From Mycolicibacterium sp. 018/SC-01/001 (lineage in GTDB: Bacteria; Actinomycetota; Actinomycetes; Mycobacteriales; Mycobacteriaceae), in the NCBI RefSeq assembly GCF_007096635.1, contig NZ_VKAA01000030.1, forward strand, positions 1-50,632: DNA of 50,632 bases, read 5' to 3'. Shown here one piece after another: positions 32,901-39,623 of the stretch (positions are counted from its first letter, which is position 1; every line of letters begins with the position of its first letter). The notes below the pieces were generated by a model. The model was not told the DNA's origin and did no database searches. It saw only the letters and a program-made list of their open reading frames with translations. Made by a program: the position numbers and the translations under genes.

Positions 32901-35432
32901 GAGGACACGGGCGCGATCGAGTTCACCGCGTTCACCGGGATCGGCGGCGGCGAGTTCGGCTGGTTGGTGACCGCGACGGCAGAGTTGAACACCCTGCCTG
33001 TTGCCCCCACACATGACCACGGAGCAGAAGAGCACTCCGCCGAAGCGCTGGACGCCGACGAATTCTACGCGCGGACAACGTCCCTCGGATTCTCCTACGG
33101 CGAGGCGTTCCAGCCGGTACGCGATGTCACCGGCGGTGAGGGTTGGGCGCGGGCGCAGTTGCGCGTTCCCGCCGCCGTCGCCCGCGACATCGACGCGTTC
33201 TCGTTCCATCCGGCACTCCTCGACGGTGCGCTGCAGGGCCTGTTCGGCACGTCCACGGTGGGCGAGGATGCCACGCAGGCGACATATCTGCCCACCCGCA
33301 TCCGGCACTGCGCTGTCTACGGGCGCCCGGAACCCGACATGACGGTGCATGTGCGCGTCGTCGCCGCCGGTCGCGAGGAGATCGAGAGCGACATCACGGT
33401 CGTCGATCGCCTCGGCCAGACGCTCGTCGTCCTGCAGGGGTTCACCGTGCAGTCGCTCACTGCGTCGTCGGCGATGTCGACCGAACGCATCGACCGCGGC
33501 CTCTACAGCGTCCAGTGGGACGACCGCCCCGCGGCGCCGGTGCCCACCGTCACCACGCCGGGAACCTGGCTGATCCTCAGCGACACCGTCGGTTTCGGCT
33601 CGGCGCTCGCCCAGCACCTGTCCGGACACGGACACCGCGTGGTCGAGGTGTCTCACCAGTCGGTCGCGGCCATCACCGAGACGAGCACAGGATTCGCCGT
33701 CGATCCCCATCGCGGAGAACACATGCGGGAACTGGTCGATCGGCTACACCAACGCGAGGGCGGCCTGACGGCGCTCGTGGACCTCTGGCCCATCGACATC
33801 TACAGCGGTTCCGATGACAGGCTGGGTGTGCACGCGCTGTTGCACACGATCAAGGCCCTCGCCGGACGCGACGGTGTGCCGCCCCGGGTGCACATCGTCA
33901 CCGCGAATGCCCAACCGGCCCTGGGCACCGAGGATCTGGCGGTCGATCAGGCCACCGTGTGGGGATTGGGCCGTGTCGTCGGCCACCAGGAGTTCCCGGA
34001 GATGTGGGGCAGCCTCGTCGACATCGACGACGCCGACGATCCCGTCGAGGTCGCAGGGCGCCTCTATGCCCATCTGGTCGACGACGAGGCGGAAGACCAG
34101 ATCGCGCTGCGCGGCGACCGCACCCTCGCACCCCGCCTGCTGCCGTGTCCCGGGCTGACCAAGCCCTTCCCCACGAAGCTCAATGCCACCGCGACCTACG
34201 TCGTCACCGGCGGCACCGGGGCGCTCGGTCGCAGTGTCGCTCTCTATCTCGCCGAACGCGGGGCACGCCACATCACGTTGCTCAGCCGCCGCGAACTCCC
34301 GCCGCGCGCCAGCTGGCCCCACCTCGACGCCACCGACGCTCAGTACGCCGCGGTCGAGACCGTCCGCCGCATCGAACGACTCGGCGCCCACGTGCGCTGC
34401 GCCGCTGTCGACATCACCGACGCCGAGCATGTGGAACGGTGGCGCGACGAGCACGACCGCGCCGGCGCTCCGCCGATCCGGGGCATCGTGCACGCCGCCG
34501 GATCCGTCGACGACCGACTGCTGGTCAGCATGACCGAGGAGGACTTCGCAACCGTCATGGCTCCGAAGATCGCCGGTACGCGGTTGCTGCACAACGCATT
34601 CGAGAAGAAGGACCTGGACTTCTTCGTGATGTTCGGCTCCGCCGGCTCGGTGATCGCCTCCCCGGGGCAGGCCAACTACGCGGCCGCCAACGCGTTCCTC
34701 GACGCGTTCGCCCACTACCGGCAGGCACGGGGTCTGCCCGCCCTGACCATCGGTTGGGGGCCGTGGTCGGTCGGCATGGTCGAAGAGCTCAAGCTCGAGA
34801 AGATCTACGCCAACCGCGGTATCGAGTTGATCACCCCCCGCGCCGGGGTTCGCATCCTGGATCGGCTGCTGTCCCAGAAGGTGGCCCACGTCGTCGCGAT
34901 CACCGCGGACTGGAACCGCGCCCGCCAGGGATTCGGCACGCATCTGCCCGCGATCTATCGCGACCTCGACACCGGCGGCGACGGACCGGGTGGAGCAGGA
35001 GCGGAGTCGCTGCTCGACACCCTCTCCGCGCTGCCCGACACGGAGCGCCTCCCCGTCGTCACCGAACATGTCCGCGGCATCGTCGCCGCCGTGTTCGATT
35101 GCGCAGCAGAGGATGTCGAGCCCGATGTCATGCTCGACGACCTCGGGCTGGACTCGATGATGGCGATGGAGTTCCGCGTCCGGATCAACTCGATGTTCTC
35201 GATCGACCTGCCGGTGCTGGAGATCCTGCGTGGCGTCACGGTGAATTCCCTGGCCGCACGGATTCTCGCCGAACTGCGGCAGATCCACGCCGACAGTGTC
35301 GCAGCCGAAGCTGCAGCCGAAGCGCCTTCGGTCCCGACCGCCGACGATCTGGACCACCTGATCGACGGCCTGTCCGACGCCGAACTGCAGGCGCTGCTCG
35401 CCGACATCGAGGGAAGTGCGGACGCGCAGTGA
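29940..35432 (+). CDS. Single-module type I polyketide synthase KS-AT-DH-KR-ACP
   Basis: 1830 aa. KS ~10-430: Cys184 in DTACSSS, His319 in VEAHGTGT, His359 in KTNIGHLE. AT ~520-830: Ser629 in GHSAGE, with the specificity region VPYHTHYMD, neither a standard malonyl nor a methylmalonyl motif. DH ~890-1190: His932 in HQVQGTVVVP and Asp1095 in HPALLDGALQ. KR ~1395-1620: TGGTGALG, Tyr1580 in QANYAAANA and VDD pointing to a B-type ketoreductase. ACP: Ser1739 in LGLDSMM. No ER and no thioesterase; the C-terminal tail (LIDGLSDAELQALLADIE) resembles a docking helix. Order and size match iterative 6-methylsalicylate-type synthases, but a one-step modular use is possible. It sits between halogenase and exporter genes with overlapping ends. 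Confidence 0.92.
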   Translation: MTRAEQDTREPLAIVGIGCRLPGGVDSPATFWRLLLDGVDATREVPESRWHAARFHDPAPGKAGKMVTRRGGYLDEIDQFDAAFFGISPREANLLDPQQRLLLHATWEALEDGGIPADSLAGTDVGVFIGGFTLDYQLLQNQGRTSRFRFKPHSATGMMMTMLANRISYAFDFRGPSMAVDTACSSSLVAVHLAAQSIWNGDSQLALAGGVNIIVGPNTAIAESKSGFLSSDGRCKAFDASADGYARGEGGAVVVLKPLQQAVRDGDRIYAQILGTAVTQDGHTDGITVPSEDAQRSAITTALRRAGVAPTDIGYVEAHGTGTPVGDPVETRALAGALAADRTPDNPLLIGSVKTNIGHLEAGAGVAGLIKAALTLQHGRIPASLHLSTPSSPLAELNLDIPRSTTPFPAGRRRIAGVNSFGFGGTNAHVVLAEPPSAAPPHAERTAGEQLTLLPVSARSPEALAETARQLADHLETHPDLSLADLGYTLSRRRSHLSHRRALAVATTEEAREQLRELAGTAADSVTGRTGSDAPKLAFVCTGMGPQWWQMCRGLLDTHPVFAASIERTDRELARYTGWSLLEELRRDEEHSRMSETEIAQPANFAVQIALADELAHVGIVPDAVIGHSAGEVAAHHLAGLLTFEQAVAVIYHRSRLQQRTTGMGRMLAVGRSADALLQTLDDATVAEFGRRVSIAAINSPFAVTVAGDEDVLADIVRQLDAAEVFNRYLAVKVPYHTHYMDLVRDDLTTALEGLSSAPAHLPLYSTVTGERLTEYTAGAAYWWQNTRATVLFEAAARRMLDDGYTHFVELGPHPVLASSILEIAGSQGVVVVATQRRGEDDARSLLNGVAALYGHGHDIDWHAVHPGGAARIVTLPTYPWQSKRFWHETQEAAEDLHYTPVHPLLGQPVAGAHPTWEAEFSVISIPFLADHQVQGTVVVPGAVYLEMGLAAATVTYGAACSVDNLLLHRALLLDDTCDPLVRTTLNEDTGAIEFTAFTGIGGGEFGWLVTATAELNTLPVAPTHDHGAEEHSAEALDADEFYARTTSLGFSYGEAFQPVRDVTGGEGWARAQLRVPAAVARDIDAFSFHPALLDGALQGLFGTSTVGEDATQATYLPTRIRHCAVYGRPEPDMTVHVRVVAAGREEIESDITVVDRLGQTLVVLQGFTVQSLTASSAMSTERIDRGLYSVQWDDRPAAPVPTVTTPGTWLILSDTVGFGSALAQHLSGHGHRVVEVSHQSVAAITETSTGFAVDPHRGEHMRELVDRLHQREGGLTALVDLWPIDIYSGSDDRLGVHALLHTIKALAGRDGVPPRVHIVTANAQPALGTEDLAVDQATVWGLGRVVGHQEFPEMWGSLVDIDDADDPVEVAGRLYAHLVDDEAEDQIALRGDRTLAPRLLPCPGLTKPFPTKLNATATYVVTGGTGALGRSVALYLAERGARHITLLSRRELPPRASWPHLDATDAQYAAVETVRRIERLGAHVRCAAVDITDAEHVERWRDEHDRAGAPPIRGIVHAAGSVDDRLLVSMTEEDFATVMAPKIAGTRLLHNAFEKKDLDFFVMFGSAGSVIASPGQANYAAANAFLDAFAHYRQARGLPALTIGWGPWSVGMVEELKLEKIYANRGIELITPRAGVRILDRLLSQKVAHVVAITADWNRARQGFGTHLPAIYRDLDTGGDGPGGAGAESLLDTLSALPDTERLPVVTEHVRGIVAAVFDCAAEDVEPDVMLDDLGLDSMMAMEFRVRINSMFSIDLPVLEILRGVTVNSLAARILAELRQIHADSVAAEAAAEAPSVPTADDLDHLIDGLSDAELQALLADIEGSADAQ

Positions 35433-36280
35433 CCGCAGTGGAACTCGCGCCTGCCGTGCACATCCGAGGGCTGCGGAAGTCCTACGGTCGATTGCACGCC
35501 GTCAGCGACCTCGACCTCGACGTCGCCTACGGGGAGGTGGTCGCGATCCTCGGCCCCAACGGGGCCGGAAAGTCGACGACGATCGAAATCCTCGAGGGCC
35601 ATCGCCGGCGGGACGCCGGGCATGTCCGGGTCTTGGGTGAAGATCCCGGGACCGCCGACCGGGACTGGCGGGCGCGCATCGGCATCGTCCTGCAGGACGC
35701 CAGTGATTTCGGCACGCTCACGGTCGGTGAGACCGTGCGGATGTTCGGGCAGTGCTACGGCAGGGCCCGCACTCCCGGCGACGTGCTCGACCTCGTCGGG
35801 TTGTCCCGCAAGGTCGGCGCGCGGGTGCGGACGCTCTCCGGTGGGCAGCGCCGTCGTCTCGACGTCGCCCTGGGCATCATCGCCAGTCCGGAGCTGCTGT
35901 TCATGGATGAGCCGACCACCGGCTTCGACCCCGAGGCGCGGCGCCAATTCTGGGATCTGATCCGCCTTCTCGCCGCGGACGGCACCACGATCGTGCTCAC
36001 CACCCACTATCTCGAAGAGGCTGCCGCGCTGGCCGACCGCGTCGCCGTCATCGCCGCAGGGCGCCTGGTCGCCGTGGACAAGCCCCACCGGCTCACCGCA
36101 GCGCACGCAACCGCGACCGTGCGGTGGGTCGAGCGCGGTGAGGAACGCATCGTGCACACGGAGCGTCCCACCGAGTTCATCCGGGCGCAGGCCGCCGGCG
36201 GTGGCGAACTCACCGGGTTGACCGTCACCCGGCCCAGTCTGGAAGACGCGTACCTGCGGCTGATCGGGCAGGCGTCATGA
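35429..36280 (+). CDS. ABC transporter ATP-binding protein, DrrA-like exporter
   Basis: 283 aa from GTG 35429, overlapping the PKS stop by GTGA. Walker A GPNGAGKST, Q-loop IVLQDASDF, signature LSGGQRRRLDVAL, Walker B LLFMDEPTTGFDP and the H-loop His in LTTHYLEEA are all intact. A ~70-residue C-terminal extension follows. It is the drug- and lipid-export type that pairs with an ABC-2 permease, encoded next. It most likely energises export of the cluster product or gives self-resistance. Confidence 0.92.
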   Translation: MTAVELAPAVHIRGLRKSYGRLHAVSDLDLDVAYGEVVAILGPNGAGKSTTIEILEGHRRRDAGHVRVLGEDPGTADRDWRARIGIVLQDASDFGTLTVGETVRMFGQCYGRARTPGDVLDLVGLSRKVGARVRTLSGGQRRRLDVALGIIASPELLFMDEPTTGFDPEARRQFWDLIRLLAADGTTIVLTTHYLEEAAALADRVAVIAAGRLVAVDKPHRLTAAHATATVRWVERGEERIVHTERPTEFIRAQAAGGGELTGLTVTRPSLEDAYLRLIGQAS

Positions 36281-37125
36281 CGACATCGTCGCAGTCGTCG
36301 CGGGCCCGGCACGGCGCCCGCTCCACCGTCGCGCTCCCCTCACCGCTGCGCATCGGATTCTCGCGGGTGATACCGGAACTGAAGATGTTCTACCGCCGCC
36401 CCGAACAGCTGGTGTTGACGTTCTCGATGCCCGCGGTGATCTGTCTGCTGCTCGGCTCGATCTTCTCGGAGAAGATCGCCGGCACCGGCACCACGACCAG
36501 CGCGGTGATCGCCGCCAGCATGCTGGCCTACGGAATCCTGTCGACGTCGTTCATCAACCTCGGGATCAGCGTCGCCGCCGACCGGGAAACCGGTGCGCTG
36601 CGACGGCTGCGCGGCACACCGGCGACGGCGACGTCGTACTTCGTCGGCAAGATCGCCCTCGTCGCGATCGCCAGCATCGCCGAGGCCGTGATCCTGCTGA
36701 TCGTCGGACTGCTGATGTTCGGATTGCGGCTCCCCACGGGGATCGGCGAATGGTTCACCCTCGGTTGGGTGTTCGCGCTCGGGATCACCAGCTGTTCGCT
36801 GCTGGGCATTCTGATCAGCAACCTCGCCAACAACGCCGTCTCGGCCGCGGTGCTGACCAACGGTCCCGCGGTCAGTCTGCAATTCATCTCGGGCACGTAT
36901 GTCCCGGTGATGGTGCTCCCCACGTGGATGCTCGTGATCGGGTCGCTCTTTCCGGTCAAGTGGATGGCTCAGGGCTTCCGGTCGGTGCTGTTGCCTCCGG
37001 ACATGGAAGCGTTCGAACCGGCCGGCAGCTGGGAACACGACCGAATCTTCTGGGTGCTGACAGCGTGGACCATTGTCGGACTGCTGGCCTGCCTCAAGGT
37101 GTTCCGGTGGACGGAGAAGCGCTGA
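36277..37125 (+). CDS. ABC-2 type permease
   Basis: 282 aa, overlapping the ATPase by ATGA. About six membrane helices: LTFSMPAVICLLLGSIF, SAVIAASMLAYGILSTSFINLG, IALVAIASIAEAVILLIVGLLMF, WVFALGITSCSLLGILI, a helix near VSLQFISGTYVPVMV, and a C-terminal WTIVGLLACLKVF. RETGALRRLRGTP in the cytoplasmic loop is typical of DrrB-like ABC-2 permeases. It forms the export channel with the preceding ATPase. Confidence 0.9.
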   Translation: MTTSSQSSRARHGARSTVALPSPLRIGFSRVIPELKMFYRRPEQLVLTFSMPAVICLLLGSIFSEKIAGTGTTTSAVIAASMLAYGILSTSFINLGISVAADRETGALRRLRGTPATATSYFVGKIALVAIASIAEAVILLIVGLLMFGLRLPTGIGEWFTLGWVFALGITSCSLLGILISNLANNAVSAAVLTNGPAVSLQFISGTYVPVMVLPTWMLVIGSLFPVKWMAQGFRSVLLPPDMEAFEPAGSWEHDRIFWVLTAWTIVGLLACLKVFRWTEKR

Positions 37126-37126
37126 C

Positions 37127-38482
37127 ATGCCACCGCTGCTGACGATCACCTACCAGTTCTTCCTGCAGATCGTGGTCATCCTGGTGACCTACCGGCTGCT
37201 CTGGCCGGTGTTCCGGCGCCTGGGCCAGGTGCAGGTGGTCGCGATCATGGTCGCCGGATTCCTGCTCGGCCCTTCGGTGTTGGGGGCGATCTGGCCGCAG
37301 GCCCAACACTGGCTCTTCCCCACCAAGCTCACCATCGGGACCGAAACAGGCACGGAAACGATCACCCACCCCAACCTGGTCGCCATCTACGTGGTCGGCC
37401 AGCTCGGGCTCGTGCTCTACATGTTCCTGGTGGGGTCCTCGTTCAAACTCGACATCCTCGGCGCGCACAGCCGGCAGGCAGGTGCCACATCGGCAGCCGG
37501 TATCGGCGTTCCCCTCGTCCTCGGCGGCGTTCTCGGTTGGTGGATGGTCGATTCCGGCGGCTACTTCACCGACAAGGTCGCGCACTGGCAGGGCGGGCTT
37601 TTCGTCGCGGCGGCCGTGGCCATCACGGCGTTCCCGATGCTGGCGTGGATCGTGTACGACTCGGGGCTGCTGAACACACGCCTGGGCACGATGTCGCTGT
37701 CGTGCGCCGCGGTCGACGACGCGTGCTCGTGGGTGCTGCTGGCGACGGTGGTCGCGACCGCGAAAGGCAGCGTGCTGGGCGCGGTGATCGCCGTCGGCGG
37801 CGGCCTGTTCTATCTACTGCTGATGATCTATGTCGGGCGACCCCTGCTGGCGCGCCTCGAGACCTGGACGCCCCGCAGCGACGCCGAACACACCGGCGGG
37901 TTACCGATCGCTAAGCTCTCGATCGTCCTGCTGGTGGTGCTGACGGCGAGCTGGTTCACCGACCTGGTCGGGATCTATTCGGTGTTCGGCGCATTCGTGG
38001 CCGGGTTGATGATGCCGCGCGGCGACTTCCTCGACAGGATTCGCGACCGCTTCGAGCCGCTGACCGCTTACCTGTTGCTGCCCGGGTTCTTCATCTACTC
38101 CGGACTGAACACCCAGCTGAGCCTGATCCTGGACAGCTCCACGCTGCTGATGGCAGGCATCGTGCTGGTCGTGTCGTTCGCCGCGAAGTTCGGGGCCATC
38201 GGGCTGGCCGCGCGCTGGCAGGGAATGAGTTGGTACGAGGCCGGATCGATGGGTGCACTGGCCAACGCCCGCGGTCTGATGGAACTCATCCTGCTCAACA
38301 TCGGCCTGGAGGCCGGGCTCATCACCGGCAAGCTCTACACGATCCTGGCGGTGATGACGATCATCACGACCTTCGTCGCGACGCCGCTGCAGCGCCTGTT
38401 CACGCGGCGGCTGGAACGCACCGGGAACCGGTTCGGCCCGAGTGGGTTGCAACCGATCGAAGTAGCCTCGACCCGCGCCTAG
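37127..38482 (+). CDS. CPA2-family cation/proton antiporter
   Basis: 451 aa from ATG 37127, one base after the permease stop. About 12-13 membrane helices; MVAGFLLGPSVLGAIWP in the first part and AAVDDACSWVLLATVVA, with the paired Asp-Asp of the ion site, mark a Na+/H+ or K+/H+ exchanger. SMGALANARGLMELILLNIGL is also typical. There is no TrkA-N domain. Antiporters of this kind end some polyketide clusters and may support export or tolerance; the ion cannot be assigned. Its end overlaps the convergent hemophore-like gene by four bases. Confidence 0.88.
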   Translation: MPPLLTITYQFFLQIVVILVTYRLLWPVFRRLGQVQVVAIMVAGFLLGPSVLGAIWPQAQHWLFPTKLTIGTETGTETITHPNLVAIYVVGQLGLVLYMFLVGSSFKLDILGAHSRQAGATSAAGIGVPLVLGGVLGWWMVDSGGYFTDKVAHWQGGLFVAAAVAITAFPMLAWIVYDSGLLNTRLGTMSLSCAAVDDACSWVLLATVVATAKGSVLGAVIAVGGGLFYLLLMIYVGRPLLARLETWTPRSDAEHTGGLPIAKLSIVLLVVLTASWFTDLVGIYSVFGAFVAGLMMPRGDFLDRIRDRFEPLTAYLLLPGFFIYSGLNTQLSLILDSSTLLMAGIVLVVSFAAKFGAIGLAARWQGMSWYEAGSMGALANARGLMELILLNIGLEAGLITGKLYTILAVMTIITTFVATPLQRLFTRRLERTGNRFGPSGLQPIEVASTRA

Positions 38483-38808
38483 CCGCAGCGGTTGCGGAAG
38501 TCGACCGCCGGCTGTCGTATCCCCTGCAGCTCTGCCTGCACCTGCGGGTTGGCCGACGCGTAATCCGCCAACGCCGACTGCCGCTGATCCTTGGGCACAT
38601 CCTTGAGCGAGGTGAAGAAATCGTTGACTTGCGGATGAGTGAACAGATACGCCGACGTCGACGCGGTCACTCCCGCCATGATGCCGGCGAGATCTGCTGC
38701 GGTGCAGTTGGGTTGGGCTTGCGCCGGCGATGCCGCGCAGGCCAGGACGGCGCCGGCACCGAGCGCGCCCGCGATCATCCTCCGCGCCATGCTGAATGAA
38801 ATGGCCAC
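38479..38808 (-). CDS. Secreted hemophore-like protein (mycobacterial heme-binding domain)
   Basis: 109 aa from GTG 38808, where AGGAG lies six bases upstream; an ATG at 38841 overlapping the previous stop by ATGA is the alternative. Signal peptide to about SPAQAQ. The mature ~75 residues show the MTB hemophore-family pattern: NCTAADLAGIMAGVTASTSAYL, HPQVNDFFTSL, a helix, and a second Cys at FRNRC. Such proteins bind heme or act in heme traffic (Rv0203 family). It is the last gene of a three-gene minus-strand operon. Confidence 0.8.
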   Translation of the reverse strand: MAISFSMARRMIAGALGAGAVLACAASPAQAQPNCTAADLAGIMAGVTASTSAYLFTHPQVNDFFTSLKDVPKDQRQSALADYASANPQVQAELQGIRQPAVDFRNRCG

Positions 38809-38837
38809 TGTGTTCTCCTCGGTTCGTCGGGATTCGG

Positions 38838-39179
38838 TCATCGTCGTCCGCCTCGTCCGCCGCCACCGGGCCGGCCACCCCCGCCTCCAGGCCGGTTGCC
38901 CGGGCGTCCCGGCGCGCCGATGCCGATACCGGGGTCCCAGTCCATGTTGATGTCCCAGGTGACGCCGTCGTTGCAATACCAGTCGTACTCACAGGGATAG
39001 GGGATGTACGGGCCTGACGATCCGCTGGGTCCGTTACCTGTGTTCGCGCCACGAACGTCGCCTTGGGAGCAGATGGTCGTGCCGCCCGCGCTGGTGCAGT
39101 CGGCCGCCGCGGGCGGTGCGGCTTCGACGAGGGCGACGACGAAGACGCCGGCCGCGACCACACCCAGTGCGCGCATCAT
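38838..39179 (-). CDS. Small secreted four-cysteine protein (paralog 2)
   Basis: 113 aa. Signal peptide MMRALGVVAAGVFVVALVEAAPPAAA. The mature part holds C-x8-C (CTSAGGTTIC), then PYPCEYDWYCNDGVTWD, giving four conserved Cys likely in two disulfides, and a Gly/Arg/Pro-rich tail. It is clearly paralogous to the gene before it, with which it overlaps by ATGA. Function unknown; the operon link to a hemophore-like protein suggests a cell-envelope role. Confidence 0.75.
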   Translation of the reverse strand: MMRALGVVAAGVFVVALVEAAPPAAADCTSAGGTTICSQGDVRGANTGNGPSGSSGPYIPYPCEYDWYCNDGVTWDINMDWDPGIGIGAPGRPGNRPGGGGGRPGGGGRGGRR

Positions 39180-39499
39180 CGGAGGCCACCGCTGGGCCGG
39201 TTCCCCGGCGTGCCCGGGCGTCCGCGGTCAGGCCGTGGAAGGTCATTGTCCGGCCGGGGTGGAGATGGAGGCGAGACGTCCAAGCCGAGATCCCACTCTG
39301 ATCCGTCGTAGCAGTACCAGTCGAACTCGCACGGGTAGGGCACGACCGGCCCGTTGTTCGATCCGCCGTTCTGGTCGCAGACCGTGATCCCGCTGCTCTT
39401 GACACATCCGGCAGCCGCCGAGGGGGCGGTGACCGTGGGTGTGACAGCGAATGACGCCAGCGCGAGTGCCGAAACCCCGATGATCTTCACGCTCGTCAT
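39176..39499 (-). CDS. Small secreted four-cysteine protein (paralog 1)
   Basis: 107 aa. Signal peptide MTSVKIIGVSALALASFAV to about SAAA. The mature region has CVKSSGITVC and PYPCEFDWYCYDGSEWD, the same four-Cys plan as the next gene, with a Pro/Arg-rich tail (PPSPPRPDNDLPRPDRGRP). First gene of the minus-strand operon, divergent from lhr with 124 bases between the starts. Function unknown. Confidence 0.75.
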   Translation of the reverse strand: MTSVKIIGVSALALASFAVTPTVTAPSAAAGCVKSSGITVCDQNGGSNNGPVVPYPCEFDWYCYDGSEWDLGLDVSPPSPPRPDNDLPRPDRGRPGTPGNRPSGGLR

Positions 39500-39623
39500 C
39501 GCTGCACCCGCTCTCCGGCACCGGTAGAAAGAGGTGGAACCCCTGCCCGAGACGCTAGGCCTCGGCGAGCCGTCTCAGCAGGTACGAAGGGTGTGAAGCA
39601 GATTGTCGGAGGTCCTTGGCACC

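Noticed and set aside
39549..39576. GAGACG/CGTCTC inverted repeat between the secreted-protein operon and lhr
   Set aside because: Six-base arms in a GC-rich divergent region give weak support, and no promoter element lines up with them.
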